From Nocardia flavorosea NBRC 108225 (GTDB lineage Bacteria > Actinomycetota > Actinomycetes > Mycobacteriales > Mycobacteriaceae), in NCBI RefSeq assembly GCF_001613385.1, contig NZ_BDCG01000016.1, forward strand, positions 248,001 through 312,000: DNA of 64,000 nucleotides. The letters are read 5' to 3'. The position numbers and the translations under genes are program-made. How positions within the stretch are numbered: the stretch's first letter is position 1; every line of letters starts with the position of its first letter. The notes below the pieces were generated by a model. That model was not told the DNA's origin. It searched no databases and worked only from the letters and a program-made list of their open reading frames with translations. Below, piece after piece: positions 32,179 to 41,242 of this stretch.

Positions 32179-32559
32179 ATGCAGCTTGTGCTCCGGTTGA
32201 TCGGGACCGCTTTCGCCATCTGGCTGGCCGCGTTGTGGGTCGGCAAAATCGAGATCGCTTCGCCCCCGGATCAGGGCAACGGCGCGAAAATCGTTGTACT
32301 GCTCGCGGTAGCGGTGGTGTTCACACTGGTGAACGCCTTCGTGAAGCCGATCGTGAAACTGTTGTCGTTGCCGTTGGTGATCGTGACCCTCGGCTTGTTC
32401 CTGCTGGTGATCAACGCGCTGATGCTGTGGCTCACCGCGTGGATCACCGAGGCCACCGATTACGGTCTGCGCATCGACGGTTTCTGGGCCGCGCTGCTGG
32501 GCGCGATCATCATCACCATCGTGAACTGGGCGATCGGCATCATCCTGCCGGACGACTGA
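32179..32559 (+). CDS. Phage-holin-4-2-like small membrane protein
   Basis: The 126-residue protein has four membrane helices: LVLRLIGTAFAIWLAALWVG, IVVLLAVAVVFTLVNAFV, LPLVIVTLGLFLLVINALML and the last AALLGAIIITIVNWAIGIIL. This is the layout of the PF04020 family, with the conserved NAFVKPIVKLLSLPL segment between helices two and three. Despite the name it is a housekeeping membrane protein in most bacteria. It converges on menA with three bases between stops. Confidence 0.85.
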   Translation: MQLVLRLIGTAFAIWLAALWVGKIEIASPPDQGNGAKIVVLLAVAVVFTLVNAFVKPIVKLLSLPLVIVTLGLFLLVINALMLWLTAWITEATDYGLRIDGFWAALLGAIIITIVNWAIGIILPDD

Positions 32560-32562
32560 GTC

Positions 32563-33435
32563 TCAGGCGCCGAACCCCAGGGCGAGGGCGCTCAGTACCG
32601 ACCAGGCCAGCATGGCCAGACCCGAATCGCGGAGCGCGGGGATCAGTTCCAGTCCGCCCTTGCCCGTCCGGACGGGGGCATTGGCGCGGATGGCCAGGGG
32701 GATCGCCAGCAGTCCCGCCAGCGCCCAGGGGGTGCGGGCCACCAATACCAGGGTCATCACGAACGGCGCCGCCAGCAGCGCCAGATGTAGCGTGCGGGTG
32801 CGGGTATCGCCGAGCTTCACGGCCAGGGTGGTTTTTCCGGTTTCGGTATCGGTCGGGATATCGCGCAGGTTGTTCGCCACCAGCACCGCGCTGGAGAAAG
32901 CCCCGACTCCCACCGCGAGCGCAACCCCAGCCCAGTCGATCCGCTCGGCTTGGACGAACTGGGTGCCGAGGACCGCCACGAGCCCGAAGAACACGAAAAC
33001 GGCGATTTCCCCGAAACCGCGGTAGCCGTACGGTGTGCTGCCGCCGGTATAGAACCAGGCGCCCGCCAGGCAGACCGCACCGATCAGAATCAGCCACCAG
33101 GCCGAGAGCACGGCCAGGACCAGGCCCAATACCGCGCCCAGGGCCAGACTGGCGACCGCCGCGCCGCGTACCGCGGCGGGGGTGGCCACGCCGGAACCCA
33201 CCAGGCGCAGCGGGCCGACGCGTTCGTCGTCGGTGCCGCGAATCCCGTCGGAATAGTCGTTGGCGAAATTCACCCCGATGATCAGTGCCATCGAAACCCC
33301 CAGCGCCAGCAGTGCTTTCCACCAGACCGCACCGTCGATGGCGGCCGCGGCGCCGGTTCCGGCGAGAACGGGGGCGATCGCGTTCGGCAGAGTCCGGGGC
33401 CGGGCGCCCTCGATCCATTGTGCTGCGGTAGCCAT
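32563..33435 (-). CDS. menA: 1,4-dihydroxy-2-naphthoate polyprenyltransferase
   Basis: This UbiA-family integral membrane enzyme joins the polyprenyl chain to 1,4-dihydroxy-2-naphthoate, giving demethylmenaquinone. The first aspartate-rich motif is VNFANDYSDGIRGTDDE and the second is VANNLRDIPTDTETGKTTL. About eight to nine membrane helices are visible over 290 residues. The prenyl donor is probably supplied by GrcC1 (55050-56072) and the product is methylated by MenG (48861-49568). The start is ATG 33435. Confidence 0.95.
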   Translation of the reverse strand: MATAAQWIEGARPRTLPNAIAPVLAGTGAAAAIDGAVWWKALLALGVSMALIIGVNFANDYSDGIRGTDDERVGPLRLVGSGVATPAAVRGAAVASLALGAVLGLVLAVLSAWWLILIGAVCLAGAWFYTGGSTPYGYRGFGEIAVFVFFGLVAVLGTQFVQAERIDWAGVALAVGVGAFSSAVLVANNLRDIPTDTETGKTTLAVKLGDTRTRTLHLALLAAPFVMTLVLVARTPWALAGLLAIPLAIRANAPVRTGKGGLELIPALRDSGLAMLAWSVLSALALGFGA

Positions 33436-33646
33436 TCCCGAAGCCTAATCCGCTCCGGCGGGCCGGGCGCATCCACAGACCACCGGGCCGCCGGTCACGC
33501 AGCCGATGCGCCGGGTGCGATCCGGTATGCCGCCGGAACGGTACTTGCCGGATCGGCTGTACGGGGGCATTGTCGAGAGCGTTGGACTGATCTTCCACTC
33601 GGCGGGTAGTCGCCCGGCGAGGCCATAACGGAGGAGAGGAGCCACT

Positions 33647-33934
33647 ATGGCGGAGCGCAAGGTTTCGCGGACGGCCGAACCCGGCGCGTTCGAGGCGGTA
33701 CCGGAGGCCGACCGTGCCGAACAGGACGTACCGGCCTACCCCGACGACGCCCCGTACACCGATATCGACCCACGTTCGGTCCCCGACGATATCCCGGTGC
33801 CGGAGGAGGCGGTGAGAACCCCGGGGGCCACCCGTGATGTCTGGCACGCCGACCCCGCCGATATCGCCGAACAGTCCATCCCGGTGCCGATGGGCGACGA
33901 CTACGACGGTGCCTACGCCGACGAGGAGTCCTGA
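33647..33934 (+). CDS. Acidic, probably disordered small protein
   Basis: The 95-residue product starts at ATG 33647 behind a good AGGAG site. It is rich in Asp, Glu, Pro and Tyr (for example VPAYPDDAPYTDIDPRSVPD and PVPMGDDYDGAYADEES) and has no hydrophobic segment or cysteine. No family is recognised. It lies divergent from menA. Confidence 0.6.
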   Translation: MAERKVSRTAEPGAFEAVPEADRAEQDVPAYPDDAPYTDIDPRSVPDDIPVPEEAVRTPGATRDVWHADPADIAEQSIPVPMGDDYDGAYADEES

Positions 33935-34339
33935 AACGCCGGAAACGCTGAGCTGCGTTCCTCCCGAGCCGCTGGGCGGGAGTCGCCACGGCAGGAGAAC
34001 GGCGACCCCTGGCGGCGCCCACCCGGGCTCGGCGGGCACGCACGGCAACGCCCGGACGGGGCTACGACCCATCCGTCCGGCCTCGGCGCCCCGCATCCCG
34101 GCGAACCCACCATGCGTCTGCTCAACGCCCAGCCGGCGCCGGAACAGGACAGCCCGTGGCGCCGGGACCGCGCGGAGTCACGTCTTCCGGATGGTGTCGA
34201 TCCGGCGGCCGAAGTACTGCCCAGGTCGCCGACGGTCCGTTCGCGTGTGGGCGGCCCGTGAACCGCCGGCGATCGGCGGAAGGCCGGCTGTGCCGGCCGT
34301 CGCGTTTCGGCTCGGTACGCGGTGCGGGAACCGGTCCGC
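33935..34339. other. 405-bp stretch without a recognisable gene
   Basis: No open frame here has good codon usage with a ribosome binding site or resembles a known family. Short inverted repeats are present, such as CTCCCG...CGGGAG near 33960-33985 and GCCGGCTGTGCCGGC near 34283, which may help terminate the acidic-protein gene or menE. It may be decayed coding sequence, but no parent gene was identified. Confidence 0.5.
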
Positions 34340-35509
34340 TCAGGACGCCGATCCCGCGAGCAGGTATTTGCGGAGCTCGGCGCGATCCGGCTTCCCCGGA
34401 CCCAGCAACGGGATATCGTCGACGAGGGTGAGTTCGCGGGGCGCGGCGGCGGTATCCAGTTCTGTCAGCACGTGGTCGCGGAGTTCGTCCAGCGTGGGCG
34501 CGGCACCCGGTGCAGGAACCACCGCGACCACGACCCGCTGCCCCAGGCGCTCGTCCGGTAAACCGAGAACCACGCATTCGGAGACCGCGGGATGGGTTGC
34601 CAGGACCGCCTCCACGACCTGCGGTATGACCAGCAGACCGCCGGTGGAGATCGCTTCGTCCAACCGGCCCTGAACCTGCAGGACACCGTCGGTGAAAACG
34701 CCCGCGTCGTCGGTGCGGAACCAGCCGGGTTCGGCGAAGGCGGGGTGATCGGGCATATTGCGGTAGCCGGCGGCGAGCATATCGCCGCCGAGCAGGATAC
34801 GGCCGCCCTCGATGCGTACCCGGGCACCGCGGAGCGGGACACCGTCGTATACGCATCCGCCGCAGGTCTCGCTCATCCCGTACGTGCGGACGATATTGAT
34901 TCCGGCGGCGCGGGCCTTCTCGTAGAGCGGCAGCGGGGTCGCGGCGCCGCCGATCAGTACTGCGTCCAGTCCGGCCAGCGCCGCGGTCGCGTCGGGGGCG
35001 TCGAGCACCTTGACCAGCTGGGTCGGCACCAGCGAGGTGTAGCGGCGTTCCCCGCGCATACTCGTGATGGCTCCGGTGAGGGCCTCGGGCAGGAAGCCGC
35101 CGGAGACGTCCACCACGGTCGGTTCCGTGCCCGCCAGCAGCGACCGCAGCAATACCTGCAGTCCGGCGATGTGATGGGTGGGCAGCGCCAGCAGCCAGCT
35201 GCCCGGGCCCCCGAGCCGCTCGTGGGTGGCGTCGCCGCTGGCGCGTAACGCGGACGCGGTGAGCATGGCGCCCTTCGGCACCCCCGTCGTCCCGGAGGTG
35301 GTGACGACCAGCGCGATATCGTCGTCGATCGGTTCGCCGGGCGCGAGCGCATCACCCAGCCGGCGGGCTTCGCGCCGATCACTGGCGGGTACCGGCAGCC
35401 AGGCGGCCGAACCGCTGTCGTCGAGTACCTGCCGCAGATGCGGGAGCACATCGCTGACTCCGCCGCCGGTGGGTATGGGCAGCGTACGCAAGGTTTTCGT
35501 CACGGCCAC
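34340..35509 (-). CDS. menE: o-Succinylbenzoate--CoA ligase
   Basis: The ~389-residue adenylate-forming enzyme activates o-succinylbenzoate with ATP and CoA in menaquinone synthesis. Signatures are the P-loop VVTTSGTTGVPKGAML, the THHIAG segment, VRTYGMSETCGG, the hinge region VQGRLDEAISTGG and the C-terminal catalytic lysine region LGPGKPDRAELRKYL. It is shorter than typical acyl-CoA ligases at the N-terminus, as is usual for actinobacterial MenE. GTG 35509 or GTG 35503 may be the start. Confidence 0.93.
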   Translation of the reverse strand: MAVTKTLRTLPIPTGGGVSDVLPHLRQVLDDSGSAAWLPVPASDRREARRLGDALAPGEPIDDDIALVVTTSGTTGVPKGAMLTASALRASGDATHERLGGPGSWLLALPTHHIAGLQVLLRSLLAGTEPTVVDVSGGFLPEALTGAITSMRGERRYTSLVPTQLVKVLDAPDATAALAGLDAVLIGGAATPLPLYEKARAAGINIVRTYGMSETCGGCVYDGVPLRGARVRIEGGRILLGGDMLAAGYRNMPDHPAFAEPGWFRTDDAGVFTDGVLQVQGRLDEAISTGGLLVIPQVVEAVLATHPAVSECVVLGLPDERLGQRVVVAVVPAPGAAPTLDELRDHVLTELDTAAAPRELTLVDDIPLLGPGKPDRAELRKYLLAGSAS

Positions 35510-35790
35510 GCCTTGTCCCCGGTGAACCGGACAACGATGGTGTACTCGCTCACGGCTGCGATGGTGTCACGGCGGCAGGGCCGCGGACAGCAGGGGCCGG
35601 TGCTGCCGGTGCAGGGCGCCGGAGCCGGATATCGGTATGGGGCTGGGCCAGGCATGGAACTGCGATTCACTCGTCGGACGGTACGAAAGCGGTCGCACCG
35701 GGCGTCGGTGATCGGGCGGCCATCCGATCGTATCGTCGCGTGGTGGGCCATGGGTTGGCAACCCGGTAGAAAACCGGAGCCGGGTCCCGC

Positions 35791-36174
35791 TCAGCGGTTG
35801 TCCCGCCGTAGCGGATGCTCCTCCGGGATCTCGACCAGCACGATCGGCACGCTGTCCGGATCCTTCAACCACATTTCGATCAGCCCCCAGGGCTCGGTCA
35901 CCGGGGCCCGCTCGATCGCGACTCCACGCAACGTCAACTCGACCGCGACGGCCCCGAGGTCACGGACCTGCAACCAGATCGCCCCCGCGAACCCCCGCGG
36001 GTCGGTTTCCGCCGCGCCGTGGCCCGCGACCTCGATCAGCGACTGCCCGGCGAAGAACACCGTGCCCCCCGGGTACTCCCGGAAGGTCGCCAATCCCAGT
36101 GAGTCGCGATAGAACGCCAGGGTCGTGGCGTAGTCGCGGGGGCGCAGGATTATCCGGCTGCTGAGGATGTCCAT
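35791..36174 (-). CDS. VOC (glyoxalase-fold) family protein (Rv0546c-like)
   Basis: The ~127-residue protein is a single vicinal-oxygen-chelate module: an N-terminal ILRPRDYATTLAFYRDSLGL, then GTVFFAGQSLIEVAG, and a C-terminal TEPWGLIEMWLKDPDSVPIVLVE. Metal-ligand residues are only partly conserved, so the enzyme activity is unknown. ATG 36174 was chosen; ATG 36204 in frame is possible. The place between menE and menB matches Rv0546c. Confidence 0.82.
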   Translation of the reverse strand: MDILSSRIILRPRDYATTLAFYRDSLGLATFREYPGGTVFFAGQSLIEVAGHGAAETDPRGFAGAIWLQVRDLGAVAVELTLRGVAIERAPVTEPWGLIEMWLKDPDSVPIVLVEIPEEHPLRRDNR

Positions 36175-36270
36175 CACCGGCAAGTCTAGGGGTAGGCCGG
36201 CCATTGCCGCCGGACCTCGGCGTACCCGAGTGGGCCACCGGCCGACCCGAAACCCTTGCGCGCCGCGGAG

Positions 36271-37164
36271 TCAGAAATACCAGGGGTAGGGGCTCCAGTC
36301 CGGGGCGCGTTTCTCCAGGAAGGAGTCGCGGCCTTCGACGGCTTCGTCGGTCATATATGCCATCCGGGTGGCCTCACCGGCGAAAAGTTGCTGGCCGACC
36401 AGTCCGTCGTCGGCAAGATTGAACGCGTATTTGAGCATGCGCTGCGCCTGGGGCGATTTCCCGTTGATCGCCGCGGACCATTCGAGGGCCACGTCCTCGA
36501 GTTCGCCGTGGTCGACGACGGCGTTCACCGCGCCCATGGCGTGCATTTCCTCGGCCGTGTAGGCGCGGCCGAGGAAGAAGATCTCGCGGGCGAATTTCTG
36601 GCCCACCAGTTTGGCCAGATAGGCGCTGCCATAGCCCCCGTCGAAGCTGCCGACGTCGGCGTCGGTCTGTTTGAACCGGGCGTGTTCGCGGCTGGCCAGG
36701 GTGAGGTCGCAGACCACATGCAGGCTGTGCCCACCGCCGGCGGCCCAACCGTTGACCAGGGCGATCACCACTTTGGGCATGAATCTGATGAGGCGCTGCA
36801 CCTCGAGGATGTGCAGGCGCCCGGCGCGGGCCTTGTCGACCGTTTCGGCGGTGTCGCCGCTGGCGTACTGATACCCGCTGCGGCCGCGGATCCGCTGGTC
36901 GCCGCCGGAGCAGAAGGCCCAGCCGCCGTCCTTGGGGCTCGGTCCGTTACCGGTGAGCAAAACCGCGCCGACATCGGAGGTGGTGCGGGCGTGGTCGAGT
37001 ACCGCGTAGAGTTCGTCGACCGTATGCGGCCGGAAGGCGTTGCGCACTTCGGGACGGTCGAACGCGATCCGGACGGTGCCCTGTTCGATATGCCGGTGGT
37101 AGGTGATATCGGTCAGGCCCTCGAACCCGGCCACGTCGCGCCACAGCGTCGGATTGAACGTCAT
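36271..37164 (-). CDS. menB: 1,4-dihydroxy-2-naphthoyl-CoA synthase
   Basis: The 297-residue crotonase-fold enzyme closes o-succinylbenzoyl-CoA to 1,4-dihydroxy-2-naphthoyl-CoA. Visible features are the CoA-binding/oxyanion segment AFCSGGDQRIRG, ALVNGWAAGGGHSLHVVCD, the catalytic Asp region DVGSFDGGYGSAYLAK and the C-terminal ATRMAYMTDEAVEGRDSFLEKR, all typical of MenB. The C-terminus ends PDWSPYPWYF. It has no close upstream partner; the thioesterase gene at 37271 is divergent. Confidence 0.96.
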   Translation of the reverse strand: MTFNPTLWRDVAGFEGLTDITYHRHIEQGTVRIAFDRPEVRNAFRPHTVDELYAVLDHARTTSDVGAVLLTGNGPSPKDGGWAFCSGGDQRIRGRSGYQYASGDTAETVDKARAGRLHILEVQRLIRFMPKVVIALVNGWAAGGGHSLHVVCDLTLASREHARFKQTDADVGSFDGGYGSAYLAKLVGQKFAREIFFLGRAYTAEEMHAMGAVNAVVDHGELEDVALEWSAAINGKSPQAQRMLKYAFNLADDGLVGQQLFAGEATRMAYMTDEAVEGRDSFLEKRAPDWSPYPWYF

Positions 37165-37235
37165 GGGGGTGATTACATCAGGCGCGGTGGGGCCGCCGGT
37201 GTCGCGTTGACTTCACCACAGTTGGCCCGAATTGT

Positions 37236-37264
37236 TTGGACGCCGTAAAACCCCGGGTTACGGT
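37236..37264 (+). promoter_or_regulatory. Candidate promoter for a leaderless mRNA
   Basis: TTGGAC (37236-37241) and TACGGT (37259-37264) are 17 bp apart. Six bases after the -10 comes the A of ATG 37271, so the transcript would begin at or one base before the start codon. No ribosome binding site is present, which fits a leaderless gene. Confidence 0.55.
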
Positions 37265-37270
37265 GCTTAT

Positions 37271-37927
37271 ATGACCGAGCAGACCCGACCGAGGATCGAC
37301 GAAACCGCTGTCGACGAGGATCGGTACGAGAGGCACGGGGGATTTCCGAAGATCACCCCGGCCGAGGTCGGCCCGGAATACGGGGAATTCGTGGCGGGTA
37401 TGCGTACCCTGCAGGACCTGACGGTATCGGTCGACGCCCCGGACGAGGTCTATCGCGAAGCCCGTGACCGGGTGAATGCACTGATCGAACTGCTCGAACC
37501 GTATCGGGCGCCGGAACAGCAGGGGCCCGCCGGCCGGGCCGTCGAACTGCCGGGTCGCGGCAGCCTGCTCCTGCTGCCCTGGAAAACGGTTTCGGCCGGA
37601 CCCGACGGCATCGTGATGGAGGGCGTGTTCCGCCGGTTCCATCTCGGCGGTAACTCGGCGGCGCACGGCGGTGTCCTGCCGTTGCTGTTCGACGACCTCT
37701 TCGGAATGACCGTCCACTACGCCGGGCGGCCGATCAGCCGGACTGCCTTCCTGCACGTGAACTACCGCAAGGTGACCCCGCTCGACACCCCACTGACAGT
37801 GCGCGGCCGGGTCGAGCGGATCGAGGGCCGTAAAACCTTCATCAGCGCCGAACTGGTGGATGAGGAGGGGACCGTGCTGGCCGACAGCGAAGGCCTCATG
37901 GTGCAGCTCCTGCCCTGGCAGCCCTGA
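37271..37927 (+). CDS. PaaI-type hot-dog thioesterase
   Basis: The 218-residue protein has a ~90-residue helical N-terminal part and a C-terminal 4HBT hot-dog domain. The latter includes the helix HLGGNSAAHGGVLPLLFDD with the likely catalytic Asp, then SRTAFLHVNYRKVTPLDTPL and ISAELVDEEGTVLADSEGLM. It would cleave acyl- or aryl-CoA esters. Lying divergent from menB, it could hydrolyse 1,4-dihydroxy-2-naphthoyl-CoA, the otherwise missing thioesterase step of the pathway. That is an inference from context only. Confidence 0.8.
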   Translation: MTEQTRPRIDETAVDEDRYERHGGFPKITPAEVGPEYGEFVAGMRTLQDLTVSVDAPDEVYREARDRVNALIELLEPYRAPEQQGPAGRAVELPGRGSLLLLPWKTVSAGPDGIVMEGVFRRFHLGGNSAAHGGVLPLLFDDLFGMTVHYAGRPISRTAFLHVNYRKVTPLDTPLTVRGRVERIEGRKTFISAELVDEEGTVLADSEGLMVQLLPWQP

Positions 37928-38116
37928 GTCGCCCGGTCGGGGCGGGTCCGGTCGGCCCCGGCGGTCTCGGATCGCTTACCGCTGTGCCTGGTTCGGTCGA
38001 TCGTCCAGTATTCCTCCTTGCTCCGTGGACAGTTACGGGCGGAAATGCGTTCGTCCGGGCGATGCGTATAGTTGCGTTGCCCGTCCATACGAGTACTGAT
38101 CCGGAGGATCCTTAAA

Positions 38117-38563
38117 TTGGTTGCAGCACTGTCTGAATCACTGCTTGACGAGGCTACGCGCCCGGCCTTCCTCGCCGACGCCGTCCAGGTCCTGGAGGCC
38201 GAGGTCTCCGATAAGGGTGGTGCCTCGGGTCTGGCCGTGAAGGGTGGGTACGCGGCGGTCAAGAAGATCAGCCCGTCCATCGTTCCCGACGCCCTGGAGT
38301 CACTGGCCCCCAAACTGCTGGAGCAGCTCGAGCCGTACTGGAACGAGTACAAGACCGGTGCGGCCGGGAGCTTCGGCGAACTGCTCGCCGCCAAGGGCGA
38401 CGAGGTCGCCGAGGCCCTGCTGACCGTCACCGATGCGCGTGCCGCGGCCTCCAGCCGCCCCGCCCTGCAGAAGGTGTACAACTCGATGCGTTCCTCGGCC
38501 AAGAAGAATGTCATCGAGGCGCTGCCCCGCGTGGGCGACCTGGTGCAGAAGCACGCCGGATAG
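38117..38563 (+). CDS. Conserved actinobacterial helical protein (DUF6918-like)
   Basis: The ~148-residue protein is largely helical and soluble, with segments LLDEATRPAFLADAVQVLE, VKGGYAAVKKISPSIVPDAL and the C-terminal KKNVIEALPRVGDLVQKHA. TTG 38117 was chosen because GGAGG lies nine bases upstream and no other start has such a site. Similar proteins of unknown function occur near the men genes in Mycobacteriales (Rv0543c region). A DNA- or membrane-associated role cannot be judged. Confidence 0.7.
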   Translation: MVAALSESLLDEATRPAFLADAVQVLEAEVSDKGGASGLAVKGGYAAVKKISPSIVPDALESLAPKLLEQLEPYWNEYKTGAAGSFGELLAAKGDEVAEALLTVTDARAAASSRPALQKVYNSMRSSAKKNVIEALPRVGDLVQKHAG

Positions 38564-38740
38564 CGCTGCGCGCGTAGCGTATTCGGCCGCGCACAGCGCG
38601 GTCCGTGGGGGCCTCGACGACGAGGTCCCCAACGGGGGAGTTCCAGGGGGCAGCGGGAGTCGGGGGGCCGCCGCGCGCGGCCTTGCCGATGTGAGCAGGG
38701 TGACGCAGACGCGGCCGCCGGGGTCTGACAGTCTGGAGTC

Positions 38741-40372
38741 GTGAATCCGTCAACTGCGCAAGCCCGGGTGGTCGTCGACGAACTCGCCCGCGGTGGGGTG
38801 CGGGAAGTGGTGCTGTGCCCCGGTTCGCGTAACGCCCCGCTGGCCTTCGCGCTGCAGGCGGCCGACGCGGCAGGGCAGCTGCGGCTGCATATGCGCATCG
38901 ACGAACGCACCGCCGGATTCCTCGCGGTCGGCCTGGCCGTCGCCTCGGGAGCCCCGGTACCGGTGGTGATGACCTCGGGCACCGCGGTCGCCAATCTCGG
39001 CCCGGCGGTCCTGGAGGCCAATTACGCCCGGGTCCCGCTGATCGTGCTCAGCGCCAACCGTCCCTACGAAATGCTCGGTACCGGCGCGAATCAGACGGTC
39101 GAACAACTCGGCCTGTTCGGCAGCCAGGTCCGGGCGACCATCAGCCTCGGCCTCGCCGAAGCCGAATCCGGCCCCGAGTATCCACGGCAGAACAGCGTGT
39201 GGCGGTCCGCGGTGTGCCGGGTATTGGCCGCCGCGCGGGGCACCCGTTCGGGTAACGCGGGTCCCGTGCATTTCGATATCCCACTGCGGGAACCGCTGGT
39301 CCCGGAGCCGGGCAGTGCAGAATTCACCCCCGCCGGGCGCGGTGTGGACCAGCCGTGGACGGCGACCCAGTACGCGACCCTCGACGTCCCGCTCGATATC
39401 GACCTCACCCCGGATACCGTCGTCATCTCCGGCCACGGCGCCGGCCTGCGCGCCGAACTCGCCGATCTGCCCACCGTGGCCGAACCCACCGCCCCCGTGC
39501 ACGGCCCGGCGCTGCATCCGCTGGCGCTGCCGCTGCTGAAACCGCGGCAGGCGATCATCACCGGCCGCCCGACCCTGCACCGTCAGGTGTCGAAGGTCCT
39601 GGCCGACCCCGACGTGACGGTGTACGCACTGACCACCGGTCCGCGCTGGCCCGATGTCTCGGGCAATGTGGTCGGAACCGGTACCCGGGCGGTGACCAGC
39701 GGTGCACCGACCGCGCAGTGGCTGGAGCGCTGCCGGGAACTGGACCGGCGGGCCCGCGCCGTGGTGCGTGACGAACTGGACCGCCACCCCAAGCCCACCG
39801 GACTGCATGTGGCCGCGGTGATCACCGATGCGTTGCGGGAAGGCGATCAGCTGCTGCTGGGCGCCTCGAATCCGGTCCGCGACGCCGCGCTCGTCGCGGC
39901 GCCTAAACCGGGCGTGCGAGTGCTGTCCAACCGCGGTGTCGCCGGTATCGACGGCACGGTGTCGTCCGCGGTCGGCGCCGCATTGCACCACCGCGGCCGG
40001 ACCATCGCCCTGATCGGTGATCTCACCTTCCTGCACGATGCGTCCGGTCTGTTGATCGGCCGCGGTGAACCCCGCCCCGACGACCTCACCATCGTGGTCG
40101 CCAATGACGACGGCGGCGGTATCTTCGAACTCCTCGAACAGGGCGATCCCCAGTATGCCGGTGTATTCGAGCGGGTTTTCGGTACTCCGCACGGCATGGA
40201 CCTCTCCGCGCTCTGCGCGGCGTACCGGATCCCGCATCGGCAGGTGGGTCCGGAAGAGCTGGCCGCCGAACTGGCGGGTTCCGCTTCCGGTTTCCGGGTG
40301 CTCGAAGTCCTCACCGATCGCTCCGGTCTGCGTGAGCTGCACGCCGCTGTCCGCGCCAGGATCGATTCCTGA
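38741..40372 (+). CDS. menD: SEPHCHC synthase
   Basis: The 543-residue thiamine-diphosphate enzyme adds 2-oxoglutarate-derived succinic semialdehyde to isochorismate, the first committed step of menaquinone synthesis. It shows VVLCPGSRNAPLAFAL with the following RIDERTAGFLAVGLA, TSGTAVANLGPAVLEA, the central domain and the ThDP/Mg motif beginning IGDLTFLHDASGLL and ending VVANDDGGGIFELL. GTG 38741 is preceded by TGGAG. A stem-loop follows the stop. The menF, menC and menH genes are not in this window. Confidence 0.95.
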   Translation: MNPSTAQARVVVDELARGGVREVVLCPGSRNAPLAFALQAADAAGQLRLHMRIDERTAGFLAVGLAVASGAPVPVVMTSGTAVANLGPAVLEANYARVPLIVLSANRPYEMLGTGANQTVEQLGLFGSQVRATISLGLAEAESGPEYPRQNSVWRSAVCRVLAAARGTRSGNAGPVHFDIPLREPLVPEPGSAEFTPAGRGVDQPWTATQYATLDVPLDIDLTPDTVVISGHGAGLRAELADLPTVAEPTAPVHGPALHPLALPLLKPRQAIITGRPTLHRQVSKVLADPDVTVYALTTGPRWPDVSGNVVGTGTRAVTSGAPTAQWLERCRELDRRARAVVRDELDRHPKPTGLHVAAVITDALREGDQLLLGASNPVRDAALVAAPKPGVRVLSNRGVAGIDGTVSSAVGAALHHRGRTIALIGDLTFLHDASGLLIGRGEPRPDDLTIVVANDDGGGIFELLEQGDPQYAGVFERVFGTPHGMDLSALCAAYRIPHRQVGPEELAAELAGSASGFRVLEVLTDRSGLRELHAAVRARIDS

Positions 40373-40389
40373 ACTCCACCCGGGGACGG

Positions 40390-40408
40390 GACCGGGCAGG
40401 GCCCGGTC
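40390..40408 (+). terminator. Hairpin after menD
   Basis: GACCGGGC pairs perfectly with GCCCGGTC around AGG, 17 bp after the menD stop. There is no T-run, so termination strength is uncertain. Confidence 0.5.
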
Positions 40409-40627
40409 GGTCTCGTCCGGGGCTTTCGTGGACGCGCAGCCGAGTCGGCGCGCAGGATCGATGCGCGGGTAGTGGGCAAGTCTCGCGGCCGGTTCGACGC
40501 GAACCGGCTCCCTGAAACGGCGCTGCTGGCGGTCGGGCCGATTACCGAACGTCGCCGGGCGCGCGGCCGATGAGTTTGTTCCCGCGGTCTCGTCTGGACT
40601 ACAGCAGCCCTGGATCGAGGAGACCGT

Positions 40628-41242
40628 ATGCACCCGGAATTCGACCTGTCGCCCGCGGCGGACGCGCTGGCCGATATCGTCACCGCGATCGACGACCCCC
40701 AGCTCGACGCGCCCACACCCGCCGATATCCCGGTTCGCGCATTGATCGAACACGTGGAAGGTTTGGCGGAAGCGTTCCGTGCTGCTGCCGCCAAGGATTC
40801 ACTCGGCGCGTCCGCGGCACCCGAATTCGGTTCCGGTGCCGCGCTGTCCGCCGAATGGCGCACTGTCGTCCCCGCTCGGCTGCGGGCACTGGCACAGGCC
40901 TGGCGCGAGCCCGCGGCGTGGGACGGGGATACCGAAGCGGGCGGGGTCACGATGCCGGCGCCCGTCACCGCACGGGTCGCGCTGGACGAGATCGTCGTCC
41001 ACGCCTGGGATCTGGCGCGCGCCACCGGCCAGGAACTGAAGGTGGACGACTCCGATCTCGCCGTTCTCCTGGACTTCCTGCAGGACACGCCCGCCGAGGG
41101 CACCCCCGGCCTCTTCGGCCCGACCGTGCCGATCGGGTCCGCGGCGCCGGTATTGCACCGGGTGCTGGGGTTCACCGGGCGAGACCCCTTCTGGCTCCCT
41201 CGGCATGGCGAGTCGGCATATCGGAGTAAGTCGGGCGTGTGA
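40628..41242 (+). CDS. TIGR03086/maleylpyruvate-isomerase-like (DinB-fold) protein
   Basis: The 204-residue helical-bundle protein belongs to the mycothiol-dependent maleylpyruvate isomerase/DinB-like group. Family metal-ligand histidines are suggested by IPVRALIEHVEGL near the N-terminus and the EIVVHAWDLARATGQ motif at about residue 122. Members are mostly uncharacterised and may be mycothiol S-transferases. The start ATG 40628 follows GGAGACC. Confidence 0.82.
   Translation: MHPEFDLSPAADALADIVTAIDDPQLDAPTPADIPVRALIEHVEGLAEAFRAAAAKDSLGASAAPEFGSGAALSAEWRTVVPARLRALAQAWREPAAWDGDTEAGGVTMPAPVTARVALDEIVVHAWDLARATGQELKVDDSDLAVLLDFLQDTPAEGTPGLFGPTVPIGSAAPVLHRVLGFTGRDPFWLPRHGESAYRSKSGV

Noticed and set aside
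32179..32559. Prophage remnant because of the holin-like protein
   Set aside because: PF04020-type proteins are common chromosomal membrane proteins and no other phage gene is nearby.
35510..35790. Small gene between menE and the VOC gene
   Set aside because: No frame has a start with a ribosome binding site or family resemblance; treated as non-coding.
38750..40753. 667-codon minus-strand frame opposite menD
   Set aside because: It resembles no family, is His/Arg/Gly-rich, and covers an unambiguous MenD gene.
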